Made by a program: the position numbers and the translations under genes
In this document: piece by piece, positions 14,396 through 27,100 of the stretch
Layout: each line of letters starts with the position of its first letter
How positions within the stretch are numbered: the stretch's first letter is position 1
Origin: Colletotrichum lupini
Taxonomy: Eukaryota > Ascomycota > Sordariomycetes > Glomerellales > Glomerellaceae
Length of the DNA: 64,000 bases
Reading direction: 5' to 3'
Assembly: GCF_023278565.1 (NCBI RefSeq)
Contig: NC_064677.1
Span: forward strand, 2,976,001 to 3,040,000
Notes under the pieces: model-generated
Told to the model about the DNA's origin: nothing
The model's input: only the letters and a program-made list of their open reading frames with translations
The model's database searches: none

Positions 14396-14397
14396 TA

Positions 14398-14444
14398 ACG
14401 TATATAATAAGCGAGCTACTTAAATAAGCGAGCTACCTACCCGA
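14398..14444 (+). repeat. Left TIR of the Fot1 element
   Basis: This 47-bp repeat matches the inverse of 16,213-16,259. Each TIR holds the motif AAGCGAGCTACYT twice in tandem, a possible pair of transposase binding sites. Confidence 0.93.
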
Positions 14445-14509
14445 CCGCGACTATCTTCTCTTTTACTTTTTACTTTACGTAACGCTATAATATAATTATA
14501 ATATTATAA

Positions 14510-16150
14510 ACTAAAGAAACTTAGTTAAACTTAGCGATCTAAGCTATTAAAAAAACCCTAAAACTAAGTATTTAAGTAGTAGCTAAGATTTACTTAGTCC
14601 CTCTTAGGACCTTAAGTACCTATTCAAAAAGTATACTTATATAATAAGATACTATATTAAACTCGTAGAAATTAACTATGCTTAAAGAGGAGAAGCTAGT
14701 TAAGTATATTCTCGACTTAAATTCTTAATTATTTCCTCCCTATATTAGTAATATAAAAGATATAGTTAATCGACTACTTATTAATTACAACGCGCCCTTT
14801 ATTAAGAAGCGCTAAGCTTTTAATTTTATTAAGTACTAATTATAGCTTTAGACGCGATTCTTTTATAAGTATAACTATAAAAGGGCTTAATACGAAGACC
14901 TAGACGTAATAAACGTATAGTTTTACTTCGTAGCGAATATAATTACGAAATATAGTATTATAAAGTCCGATATTTATAACTTCAATAAGACTAGCTTTAT
15001 AATAAGCTAGATTATATCCGGAATAGTCGTTATAAATATAAAAAGGCGTTTAAATACGAAAATAATATAGCTTAGTAATTATAAATAAGTTATAATTATT
15101 TAGGCTATTAGCTCGTCGGGCTATAGCGTCCCGCTATATATTATTATTATAAGTAAATATTACCTCTTTACTTAGTATATAGAATCCGGTTTATTACGCA
15201 ATTAGGTTATTATAATATTTAAAAACGGCTAGATAATAAATAAGAGAGGCTTAGATTAGGTAAAATACTTTAAAGGGTATATAAAACTACGTATAAAAGG
15301 TTAATATTACCTCTTTATTATTAACGGATACGAAAGTTATTACTTTACGGATTTTAAGTTATATTATAAAGAGAATAATATCGTTACTCTTTATATACCG
15401 GCTTATTCGTTTTATTTACTATAGCCCTTAAATATTAAATATTTTAAGCTTTTAAAAACGGTATATAGCTAAGAAATTAAGGAAAAGATATAACGGGGTA
15501 ATATTTATATTATAAAAGAGGACTTTTTCTTTATGTTTTATAGGGTATTTATGTAAGCGATGATGAAAAAAATATTTAAAGAGGATTTAGAGGAGCCGGG
15601 CTTGTATTTTTAAGTATAGAGAGTATATTATTTAAGCTTAATATAAAGTTATATACTCCGATACCTCTAGGATCTCTTTTAATAATATTACTAGCTTAGA
15701 CTTTTTAAATACTAAATAACCTAATAGAAGTATTATTATAGTTATAACTTATTAAAACTCGAATTGCTTGTTATTAAAATAGCTCCTTAACTTTAATTAT
15801 TAAAGCTATTAAGTATTTATTAAAGGGGGCGCGAGGATTTATATATTAAATTACTTTATTAAAATCGGAGTATTAGATCTTTTAAAAAGAGAATAACTTA
15901 CTTAGCTAACGTAAGAGGGCTAAGAAAATACGTCTTAAATAAGGAGGAAGTCTTATAATAACTAACAGGGAAGACCTTTAGTTATAAAGAGAGGTAATAA
16001 CTTAGATTAAAGAGGAAACGCGTTAAAGTAATAGTCGTTAGCTAAGGACTAAGACGGGTTAACAATAATATAGCGTCTATAAAAATATTAGTTATAATAT
16101 ATAAATATATTAAATTACTAAAGAAATATTTAAAGAAGAGGATCTTAAAT
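14510..16150 (+). pseudogene. Fot1/pogo transposase relic
   Basis: A single frame runs through the element with stops only at former Gln, Arg or Trp codons. An N-terminal psq-type helix-turn-helix (about 14,545-14,640) is followed by a CENP-B-like DNA-binding region (about 14,680-14,900) and a DDE_1 catalytic domain (about 14,960-15,560). The C-terminal block G-F-R-G-A-G-L-V is readable near 15,580. All three catalytic Asp codons now read Asn: in D-I-Y-N-F-N-K at 14,984-14,986, in I-I-N-G-Y-E-S at 15,323-15,325, and in L-N-I-K-Y-F at 15,431-15,433. A length near 540 residues fits Fot1-type transposases. The protein is certainly inactive; TIRs could still be mobilised in trans. Confidence 0.92.
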
Positions 16151-16212
16151 AGTTTTAATTAAATTACTTTTCTAAGTACTACTTTTTAGTTACGAATATA
16201 ATATAATCGCAA

Positions 16213-16259
16213 TCGGGTAGGTAGCTCGCTTATCTAGGTAGCTCGCTTATTATATACGT
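16213..16259 (-). repeat. Right TIR of the Fot1 element
   Basis: Inverse of 14,398-14,444, including the internal tandem pair. It is followed directly by the TA target duplication at 16,260-16,261. Confidence 0.93.
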
Positions 16260-16261
16260 TA

Positions 16262-18200
16262 TATATAGTAACTAAATAAATTTCGTTAATCTAGCATTCT
16301 ATAACTTACTTACTAATTAGTTTTATTAAAAAGTTGACGAGAATTATAAAGCAAAAGGGTATTAAAATAAAAAATGCGGATATTAATTTAAATAATAAAA
16401 TTAGTATTAAGAATTATATTTTATAAGAAGATTTAAAAAGCTGCTATATGAGTACTTAACGCATCGGTAGAGGATTCGTTTAGATAGCTACTAAAGTTTA
16501 TAATAAATTTTCCCTATTATTTTATATTAATATATAGAGTATACGACTTTTTAATTAAAAATCGGGCGCGGCTTTTAATGTAAGTAATATTATATAGCTT
16601 TACCTTTTAATAAAAGCTTAGTTAGGGATCCGCTACGGGATCTGCTATAGTAGGCCGTAATAGGCTTATTAAAACTCCTGCGTTAGCTAGCTATTATTAA
16701 ATATAAATCGTACGGTATAATATCCTATTAGATACTAACTAACCCCAGTTTTACTAAGGGCGGGGTAGAGCTAATAAGGGTTTAAATAATTATTAAGTTA
16801 ACTAATAAATTTCTAATACCTCTATTTCCTATAGATTCTACGTATACTAAATATACTAAAGATCTTTATTAATATATAATAGTATATTATAGTCTAAGTA
16901 GCCCTTCCGTATTTTTTTTAAATAAGGGCATTCCTAAATATCTTACCTAAAGTCTAATGGGCTCTTAATACCTTTAAACTATTATAATAAGAGCAAAGTA
17001 AATTAACCTTCTTAGATCCCTTTTAATAATATTCCTATAGAATAGAGGTATTCTTTTTATTTATAGCCTGCCTAGGTCGTAAAAGTCTTCGCCTACTTAT
17101 TAATAATCTAAATTGTTAAATAAGCTAGGCTATAAGTAGCTACTACTATTAATAATAGGTGGTTACTTTTTACTACTTAGGGCAGCCCTAAAGCTATAGT
17201 AAGAAGCTATTTATAACTACTACTTTTAATAAAAAACTCTATATAATTAACTACTAGCCCCCTCGACGAATAGGGTAGCTATATTAGTAATAAGACCTTA
17301 TTTAGTTACTTATATTAACCCTATTTATTTTATAGTTATACTTATTGATTACCCTAGGTATTAAAAGGTTCTTATGAATATCTAAGCTAAATACTTATTA
17401 AGTAGGCTTTTTCAATAATAAAATCTCTAGCTAGATAGCGGTAGTTATAAATAACTTCTTAATTATCTTAGAAAATAGTTAATAAAAAGAGGATAAGGGT
17501 ATTATCTTTTTAAGTAAACTAGTTAACTTATTTATTAATTAGGTAAATAGGCTAGTTAGACTAAGTAGGGTAAGATAGGGCTAGGATAATTAGCTAGTTA
17601 ATAGCTTACCTCTCTATTTAAAGTTAGGATATAATATATTTCCCCCTAGGGAATACCCCGTCCTTCGGTCTCTTCTTTAATAACTAAGATCTTATTTATT
17701 TTACTATTCTTTTAATAAGTATTAAAAGCTTTAACTTATTAATTTTATAGAGTATAAAAGAGACGTATAGAAATAAAGGGGTTATTTAGAAATACGTAAT
17801 AAGTTATAGCTAAAAAGAGGGAAATAAGGGTAATTACTACTTATCATATTGGTATTAATAGAGCTAGCTTTCTAATAGCTTCCCCGGCTAAACGGGCCTA
17901 AAGATTAATATATATAAGCCTTTTTTATATACGTACTATAGCTACTATATATAATAACTAAACTAAATAAGGATTTAGATCTTATAACTAGTTAGGATAG
18001 GTTTTATTAAAATCGTTATCGTCTCTAGAGATTAATTTATAAATCGGACTATAGTCTCGTTAATTATAAAGTCGGAACTAAGTATATAAAGGGAATTTCT
18101 AATTTTTTAAATATAGGATAATTAGTAATTAACCTTTTAGTATATATTTAGTATTTAACCTTAGCCCCGGCCCCGACCCCGGCCCTAACTAAGCTAAGCT
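16262..18200. other. Unassigned DNA right of the Fot1 element
   Basis: Continuation of the DNA interrupted by the Fot1 insertion. It probably also contains the 3' untranslated part of the LINE to its right, but I found no LINE tail. No protein family could be recognised. Confidence 0.35.
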
Positions 18201-18205
18201 AACTA
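18165..18205. repeat. GC-rich imperfect microsatellite
   Basis: A run of CCCCGG and CCCCGA units (18,165-18,186) is followed by short TAAC and TAAGC units. It stands out sharply from the AT-rich surroundings. It contains no CpA, so RIP would leave it unchanged. Confidence 0.7.
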
Positions 18206-20861
18206 ACTAAATAAGAATTTAATAATATTAAATATCTATAGTTACTAAAGTAATAATTAAAAACGGTCCTAGGATATAAACTACGTAAATAAGTAAATAG
18301 GGTCCTCTTTTTATTACCGAGTTAATTAATAAGTTAATAATCTAGATTCCCTATAAATTTTTATATATAATAAGACTTTTAAAAAGAAGTAGATTTCTTT
18401 TATTAAAGTCTTCTTTTATTTATATACTCTAAACGTTGTAGCCCTAGGGCCCTCTTTAAATAGCGGCGCTAAAGTAATTTACTAAGCTTATTACTCTACG
18501 AAACCTTTTAGAACGTATTAAATAAATAGTTCTAGCGGGCTTATTAAAAGCTACTGTACTTCTTAGGCCCGGACCGGTACGTTAAAGGGCTAGAAAGAGC
18601 CCGGAAGACTATATTTAGTAACTAAAGGTTCATAGGGCCGGATTATTATTATATTATAGCGCTCGGGCATATAATCTATATTATAAATAATAATAAAGTC
18701 TTCTAAAAGGACCTCGACTACTATATAGCTATATATAAAAATAATAAAAGCGCTAAAAACATTAGAATTACTCAAAAATATTATAGTATTAACTAAAATA
18801 GTAGTTTTAATAATAAGAATAGGTTAGAAATTATAGGGGCACATAACGTACTATTATATATCCCTTTAAATACGGAGTAAAAGTAGGTAAATATTAAGTA
18901 TTTTTAGGCTTAGTAAAAATAGGCCTAGTTAGTACCCGATAGGATACTAGCTTCTTTTTAAAAGAGCTTATTATATATCTCGCGCATATACCTTTTTAAT
19001 AAAATTATATTGATCTTTTTTAAATATACTCTTACGTTATTAAATAAAGCTCTGTATTTTTATCGCACGCTTTATAAAACGATTCTAAGTACTATTAAAT
19101 AAGCTTTAGTAAGTCGTTTTTATAATATTTTACTTAGTTTCGTACTTTTTTTTATTATAGCTTTAGCTACTTATACTAGGTCTAACTCTATAGCTAATAA
19201 GAACTAAAAAGGCATAAACTTATTACCTCGTTTTTATAGAGCTTATATACTAAAATAAAGTTATTAGACCTCTCGTTAGCTTAACTACTACTATGGGTTA
19301 CGTATTATTAATACTACTACTTTATTATAAATAAATACGTAAATAGCCTAGTACTCGAGTTTCTAAAATAGAAACTTAACTATTTTTACTATTACTACTA
19401 GCTTTATTATATATAGGTTCTATTTTATTCTTAAGCTAAGTATATATAAAGCCGTTATTACGCCGCTACTTTTTCTAAATAATATAAGTAATATTATAAT
19501 TATTTAATAACTTATGACCCCGTTTCTTACTAAGCTCCCTATTATTATCCTTACTACTTACCTAGACTAAATTATTTTAATAGCCTTAACTACGTTATTA
19601 TTAACTGATATATTAATACGGGCTTTTTAAGGGGTAATTAAATACCCTTTAATAATCTCTAGCTTATTAAGGAGCTAAGTATAATAGGCCTCTATTATTA
19701 ATTAAAAAAGTAATAAAAACCGTCTAAAAGCTACTGCCCGTAAATACTAAAGCGAATAGCTCTTAAGAAAGCTTTGTATTTATACTTAGAATATTATTAA
19801 TTTTTTATTATATCTCTCTCGCGCTGATTATATGCTTACTTCTATTTTAATAACTATCATAATTACTAAGTTAAAAGTTCTTATAATCGCTTAGGTACTA
19901 ATCCTTTATACTTAGTTAATTATTCTTATCTATATTACTTAATATTTATATTTTTAAATATTTAATACGTAGTTTATTATTAGTACTATAGCTGCTATAA
20001 AGAGCTATTTAGCTATTATTAAAAACAGACCTTTAAACTACCTAAGTCCTAATACGGCCTTTAATCTTTTTATTGTTACGTTTATAATATACTTTTTAAA
20101 TCGTAACTTCGTATTTATTATGACCTCTAGTATTGTAACGTAGTCCTTTAATTAAAAAGTATTCCCTTTAATAATAAAACTAATTAAATTTATTAATAAC
20201 TTCTAGTTATATATAAAGTAAATAATAGCTATTTTATCTATCTTAAACGTCGCCTCGCTTCGTCGTTCTTACTCGAGTACTTTATTAATAATATTCTAAA
20301 TACCTTTTTAATTAAGTTTTTATAATTACTTAATAACCTATGCCGTATAATTATTAATAAAAACTAATATACCCCCGTTCTCGTTAATTTAGTATTATAT
20401 AAGGTTTATATTAAAAAGGAGGAATAGTATAAGTAATAATAGCGAGCCCTAAGGTAGCCCTATTTATAATAACGAGTAAGCCCCGGACTTATAACCGTTA
20501 ACTAAGATACTTACCGTTTTATAAAAATAAAACGTATTAACTTATCTTATTAGCTTTTTAAAAATACCATATACCCTAAGTTACTAAAGTAGTCTATCCT
20601 TATATATATTATTATATACTTTTTTAATATTAAAGCTAATTAAACTAACTACCTTTCTCTTTCTCTATGCTTTATAAATATATTTTTATAATAATACTAA
20701 TATTTATTTTATAAACCTTTACTTACGTATACTAAAGTAGCTTATAAAAAAGAGGATAAATAACTTAACTACATACGAAATACGTTTTACTAAGACCGAC
20801 TCTAATATTTTTTTAAGCGTTAATAAAAGCGAAATCGGTTACTAAGCCTTTATTATATTAT
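18200..20861 (-). pseudogene. Tad1-like LINE, 3' half of ORF2 (reverse transcriptase and C-terminus)
   Basis: Read on the minus strand from 20,861 leftwards. The relic starts in the RT domain with K-A-(W)-(R)-P-I-S-L-L near 20,845. G-L-P-(Q)-G-S followed by an I-L-F-L-like stretch lies near 20,460-20,420. F-I-N-N-Y-T-A, the F-V-D-D-Y-T-A-W motif with both Asp turned to Asn, has its N-N codons at 20,350-20,355. The block A-T-F-K-I-D-K-I-A-I-I lies near 20,240. A C-terminal block like K-L-(S)-(W)-K-E-A-S-I-L lies near 18,950. Frame shifts by indel occur. The 5' half of the same copy is at 36,450-39,684: gypsy copy B was inserted between codons now at 39,684 and 20,857, and an inversion separated the halves. 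Confidence 0.85.
20858..20861 (+). repeat. Target site duplication of gypsy copy B (TTAT/ATAA), left side
   Basis: TTAT directly precedes the 5' LTR. Its partner is ATAA at 39,681-39,684, next to the displaced 3' LTR piece in the inverted segment. Joining the two LINE sides with one copy of the duplication restores the LINE frame. Confidence 0.8.
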
Positions 20862-21258
20862 TAAAATAGGGTAGGGCAATTAGTCCTAGTAGTCCTTTTT
20901 AAAACTAATTAAGTCTAGGGATCTACGGGAGAGCTAATTAGAATAAGATATAAAGAAAAAGGCCCCGATAAGAAATAAGAGCTTAGTAGCGCGGATTTTT
21001 ATTTAAATTATATATATACTTTTTAAAATCGAACTAGAGCTTTTTTAATAATTTATTCTTAAACGTAATGATATAAGATAATTAAGAAATTTACTTTTCT
21101 AATCTAGTTAATATTACTCTCTTTTTCTTAGCTATAGCTGTATTAATTAAGATTATATTAACCTAATTAAAAGAGGTATTTTATATTATTTTTATAAGTA
21201 TTAGTAGTTGTTTTAAAATACCGTACTATAAGAGTCCTTTATATCCTATACGTTTTTA
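20862..21258 (+). repeat. 5' LTR of gypsy copy B (397 bp)
   Basis: It begins TAAAATAGGG and ends CGTTTTTA, a RIP form of TG...CA. It is identical in length to the copy A LTR at 10,601-10,997 and aligns with the two pieces of the 3' LTR. Confidence 0.9.
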
Positions 21259-22300
21259 ATAATCTCCCTTTTTAAAAATCCCTTCTTTATTAAATAAGAG
21301 AATAAGTAAAAGAGAGCCCGATTTAATTAAGAATATTTTAAATAATTAATTAAAAAAACGGCGTAATAATTAAAGTAAATATAAGTAGTAGGACTCTAAT
21401 TTAAAAAAAAGCAACTAAACGATTAAGACGTAAAAATAAAAACGTATAAAAAAGGGCTTCTTATTTAATAAAATAGGGGATATAATAAACCCCGAGAAGT
21501 AAATAAGATAGATAAATAAATAAAAACGTAAATATTTAGGACCGGATTAGGCCTAAGTATAAAACGCTATAATAGTATAATAAAATAAATAATAAGTTAG
21601 GATTAGAACTAATAATATATTTTAACGGGTATAACTAGTTATTTAATTAGACTTCTCTTTACTAATTAATATAACCTAGAGACTTAATAATAGACTTATT
21701 TAAAAGTCCGGATACGTCGGGCTAAGAGCGCTTATAAAAATAGTTTTTAATTACACTTATTAGTAATTTTAATTAGTATTACTATAGGCCTCATACGACG
21801 TCTAATTAAAATCTTAGTTATATATATAGTAGGGGCTAAGAAAAACGGCCTAAATTATGTTAATTAGGATAATAGCTACGCTCTAGTTATTAAAATAGCT
21901 CTTCTCTTCTCTTTTTAAATTCTACTTAAAATAAATAAATTAATATAAGACTATTAAAATTATAAATAGAATTAACGAACTATACTTTTAATAACCTTAG
22001 ACTATAAATATAAATAATTAATACGTTATTTTTATTATTATTAGCGCCCCTTAGGATGTTTAATTATATAAACCTAACCCTTTTACTTTAAATAGACTAT
22101 TTATTAAACTAGCTTCTATAGTTTATTAAAACTTATAAGTTACGGAGTTATTTAATAATAAAAAAGCTATCCTTTTTAATAGATCTATTTACTAATTTAA
22201 TTAAAAAAAGCTAGTCGTAGCTTAGGTTAAGATAAATATTTTAATTAATACTTTTTTAAGTATTATTATTACTTAGATTTAGATTATTATACTTTAAACT
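21259..22300 (+). other. Gypsy copy B leader region
   Basis: DNA between the 5' LTR and the first gag-like frame, collinear with 9,560-10,600 in copy A. The primer-binding site should lie directly after 21,258 but is too altered to assign to a tRNA. No other feature was seen. Confidence 0.45.
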
Positions 22301-23600
22301 AAGGTTCTTATAATTCCTTAGCCTAATTTAATAAAACATATAGGTTTTTATAAAATAGCGTTCCTTAGTTAAAAGGGGACTATAGTTTTTAAAAATAATA
22401 ATATTATAGACTTTTTAAAAAAGTTCGAGGATTAGTACGAGATTAGTAAGGTCCCGGACCGATTTAGAAATAAGCTTATTATATATATTATAAAAAAAGA
22501 CTATTAAACTCTAGTTAGAAATATAATTAAAAGACTACCCTAGGCCTAAGCTAAAGATTTTTCTTTATAAGAATATGAAAAATTAAATACTAACTACTTT
22601 TTAAATAAAAAAGAGTAGATTAAAAAAGTTATTAAGGGGCTACTTATTTCGTTTTTTAACTTAAACTCTGCTTAGGTACTATTTACTAAGATTAATAACG
22701 TAATTACCCTAACTAAGTAATAAGAGTTTTATATTATAATTAATAAGAGCCTAATTAAGGCTATATATAAGCGGTTTTATATTAATATTATAAAAGAAGT
22801 AGTAGAGAAAGTCGGGATTATTTTAAACGGCTTCGTTAGATTAATAAAGTATACGAGGTTTAAAATAGGACTTCTTAACGTAATTACGTATAAAAGGGAA
22901 TATAGCCTACTTTTTATAAACGATTAAAATTAACCCGAACCTTTATTACGACCCCCTACTCTTTAAGTACGTAATGATACGTAGTATTAGTATCCGAACT
23001 ATTAATAATATTATTAGCTAATAATAGAGGTCTAAGTTACCTAAGCGGTTACTAATAATATTATTAATTCTAACTTAGTTAATAGGATAAGTAAACTAAA
23101 GATCTATTAAAATAGCGTTTATTCTTAAGGCCCTACCCGTATATTTCATATAAGTACTATATATTTTAATCGGCCCCCGATTATAAAACTTAGGGATTAC
23201 TATTAGTACTATTAAAGTTAATATTACTAAATTATTAAGGATTACGATTAGTATACTTTTAATAAAGACGCCTATTTTATTATTTTAGCTTAAGGAGCTT
23301 AGTATTATAAAAAGCATAACGGGCATAAGCTTATAAATAATATTCCCCTTATTATAATTAGAAATAGAAAAAAGCACGCGATTGCTAATCGCATTACCCT
23401 CTTTTTTTATATAGCGAATATATTAACTAAAAAAGATATTAAGCTTTTAACTAAGTAAATTCTAAACTATTAAATCGGACTACCTTAGTAAACTATACTT
23501 ATACTCCCTTTTACTAATCTTATAAATATAGTTAAATATGTTTATATAATACGACTTAATTTAGGCTATTATAACTAAATAGACGTTTATATTATTTATA
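22300..23600 (+). pseudogene. gag: Gypsy copy B gag relic
   Basis: A frame with charged helical composition is readable, including D-R-F-R-N-K-L near 22,460 and S-L-(Q)-E-Y-E-K-L near 22,570. Stops occur only at former Gln, Arg or Trp codons. Position between leader and pol supports a capsid polyprotein. I could not place a CCHC knuckle with confidence, partly because TGC and TGT codons are mostly TAC and TAT now. Confidence 0.5.
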
Positions 23601-24199
23601 GGGGAAGACCCCTTAAGAATCGTATTTTAATAACCGAACCGTACTTTAAAAAAACGTATAATATTAATAGCTTAAGCTAGCCTTTATAATTTAAAATAAA
23701 GACAGTTTCTTTTTTTAAATAAAAAAAAGAAATTATAAAGATTGACGATAATAACGAGGTTCTTAAAATAATAAAGAACGTAACTCCTAGATCTATTTTT
23801 AAACCCTAGGTTATTAAAGTCCTAATTAGTACTCTTAATACTAGTATTTAAAAAACTTAGGAGCCTTTTTTTTATAAAACTTAAAAAATAATAACTATAA
23901 ATTAGCCTCGTAACTTTAACCTTAAAATTAAGGCTAAAGAGTTAATAAAAAAGAAGCTCGAGTCCCTAATCTCGCTTTTTATAAACCTCTTATTAAAAGT
24001 TATATTAGAATATACCGTAGTAATAATAACTTTAATATATAATTAAGGGTATTTTAATATTAATAAAATTTTATTAAAAGCTCCGAGATCCTTAGATAAC
24101 TTAGTAAAGAATAAATAATAATAAAAGAATATTGAGGATCTTTTTAATAAGTATAATAAAAACCTCTTCTTAAGGCCGAGCCGTATAACTAAGATTAGT

Positions 24200-27100
24200 A
24201 AAGTTAGAAGTACTAACTTAACTTTTAAGCTTTTAAGTTTTATAATCTTAAATACCTACTTATAGTTAAAAGTCTAAATATTTAATATAAATTAGGATAA
24301 TAAGGGTTTAATAATTATTATAATCCTAAATACTAAAGCGTAAGTTAATATCCTCTTAAAATAATATGTTAAGAAAGCCCGTATGTTTTATATAGTAACG
24401 AAGCTCTAAATATAGATATTGAAGTACTATTTAGCTAGCTAAATAACTTTTAACGGCTTTTATGTTACGGATATATAAATTAATAAGTTTAAAATAACTC
24501 CTTACCTTTTCATTAAGGACGAGCGAGAGACCTCTAATCTATTATTACTAGGTTTTCTATTTATATAAAATACTAAGCTATTTTTTAAATATAATAAGTT
24601 AATAATTACCGCTTTAATTTATATTAAAAACGCGAGGCTACGGATCTTAGTAAGGATAATTAAAACAAACGGTTTTTAAAATATAAAAAATATCTTACCC
24701 TAGCTTAAGTAATATATAAAAAAGTCTTTAGATTAAAAAACTAAATACTAGTAGTATAACTAGGAATATTATTAGTTTTAATAATCCTTACTTAGAATCC
24801 GAATTAAAAAAATACGAGCGTATTACGGTAGTTTTAAACTAAAACTAAGCTAATTAGATTATAACTATAGTCGCGCTCTATATAATTTAGCTATAAATTA
24901 TATAAATTTAAAAAGTAATAGTAACTACTTATAATAAGGCTAGAAATAGGCCGAACGGATTAGCTAATTAAAACGATTTATATTTTTTAATAAGAATACT
25001 TACTGCTTAATAAGAAGAGTTATATATTAAATAATAGATTAAAAAGCTAGGACGAGAGGTATTAAAATTATAAAAAGTAATTAAAAAGGCTTTTTATAAA
25101 ATTCCCTGCGCTATTAAAACTATTATAATATATAAAATAAAAACCTAAAAAGTCTAGTTACTTAATAACGTACCCTCTAACGGATTAATACTTAATAACG
25201 ATCCTTATTAAAAATTTAAAAAGCTCGAGGAGGTTAAAAATAAGCTACGAGACCGATCGGGCTTTTATAAAAATATTATTATACTTAAGTTTTTAAATAT
25301 AAAACTAAGCTTTAAATTAATAAACGATTAATTTTAAATTATTCTTAAGGATTATAACTACTTCTTATTTTATAAATAAGATCTTTTTAAATAAATATTC
25401 TTTAATTAAGAAAAAGCGTTAGTATAAGACTTCCCTAAATATAGCCGCCTCGACTTTATAATCGCGCCGCTATAATTAATTAAAACTATATTTTATAAAA
25501 CTTAATAAGTAAAAGGTATCCTTATCCTGAAACCTCTATTACTAAAAGCTTTCGAAATAATCTAAGAACGTATTACTTAAAATATTATTAAAAAAAGCTA
25601 TATTACGTATTAAAACCCTTAGTTCTTAATAATAAAAAAGGACGGCGGTTTTTAGCTAATTAACTTAGTAACTAAGGTTAATATTATTACTTTTTAAGAC
25701 GCTTAGTAACTACTTAATACTAACGAGTTTTAAAAAGAATTTATTATAAATTAGCTTATCTCCTTCTTAAATTTTCTTTTTAATTATAATTAGATCTTTT
25801 TAAATAAAAAGAGCTACGATTTAACGACTTTCTTAACTTTACTCGGGCTATATAAATACTATACCCTCTTATAGGGAGTAATAAATTCGGTAGCCTAGTT
25901 TTATTAAATTATAACCCGGATTTTTTATAACTTAATTCTAAAATACTATAGCGCTTTTATTAATAATATCGTAATTAAAAACCTACGATCCCGCTATAAT
26001 AATAAATATCTAACTAACTATCCTAAGATTTAATAATTCGTTTACGAGTACTTTTAAAATATTAATTAAGTTTTAGTTAATATCGAACTAGCTAGCTATA
26101 CTATCTCTAGAGTAAAGTTATAATGATACTAGTTATCCGTAGTTATTATAAGCTATTTTTATAATACGGAAGGGAGACGGCCTAATTAAGCTAAAATCCT
26201 TAAGATTTTTAAATAGATAAAATACTCGAACGTTTTAAAAGTTAAATCCTTTCTTAGTATTATTACTTTTTATTATTACTAAATTAAGTATTTCTTTTTA
26301 TAGCGGCCCTATTATACTCTTTACTTAGTAAGAACTAATTTTTTTAATAGGGAGCGCCGTAGATCGAAGCTATAAAAATACTTAAAAAAGCGATTATTAT
26401 AACCCCTATTTTAGTTTTACTAAACTATAGTACCGAGGCCGAACGGATTATTTTTATAATAAACGCTAGTATTAAAAAATAGGGTAATATATTTAGTTAG
26501 ATTATTAATAATAAGCGTATTATTACTTAATATAAGAGCGGGATATAGTGCGGGCTAGAACTTAATTATAATTTTAATAAGATTAAAATACGAGGCGTTT
26601 TAATAAGCTTAAAGCGTTTTCGTAATTATTTATTTAGGATTAACTTTTTATTAAAAACCGATGCCCGGGTCTTAGTTATTTAAATTAATAGCGTAGTAAA
26701 TAACTTATTATTAGCTATAATAATACGCTAGCTCTCTTAGATTAGACTTCTCGACTTTAAAATTAAGTATATTAATAAGAAAAAGAATATTATAGCGAAT
26801 ACCCTTTTGAAAAAAACCCCTAGCTAATTTAACTTAGTTAAAATAAAGCTTAACGGAAATATCGAGGACTTTGTTAATGTATAAGTTCTATATATACGCG
26901 TTATAAAGAACTTTTCTTTTATAGTATATAGCTATAATAACGCTATTATTAATTAAGTACGGGAAATAGATATTCTAGTTAATATACTAGTACTAAACGA
27001 ATAATAATTAGATCTCTCGAAATAAATTACTTATTTCTTTTTTATTTTAAAGAGGCTAGTAAGGATACTTTTTAATTAGTTTAGACGTTTTAAATAAATA

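Larger units (their letters stand above)
14398..16259 (+). mobile_element. Fot1/pogo-type Tc1-mariner DNA transposon, structurally complete
   Basis: The element is 1,862 bp long, the usual size for Fot1-like transposons. It is bounded by 47-bp terminal inverted repeats, both starting ACGTATATAATAAGCGAGCT, and flanked by the TA target duplication typical of Tc1/mariner (14,396-14,397 and 16,260-16,261). It encodes one transposase relic in the plus direction. The two TIRs differ by only a few transitions although the coding part is heavily mutated. Confidence 0.95.

Noticed and set aside
18590..18775. 61-codon open frame on the minus strand
   Set aside because: It lies in the C-terminal or 3' part of the LINE on the same strand, has no recognisable domain, and in RIP DNA a 61-codon gap between stops is expected by chance.
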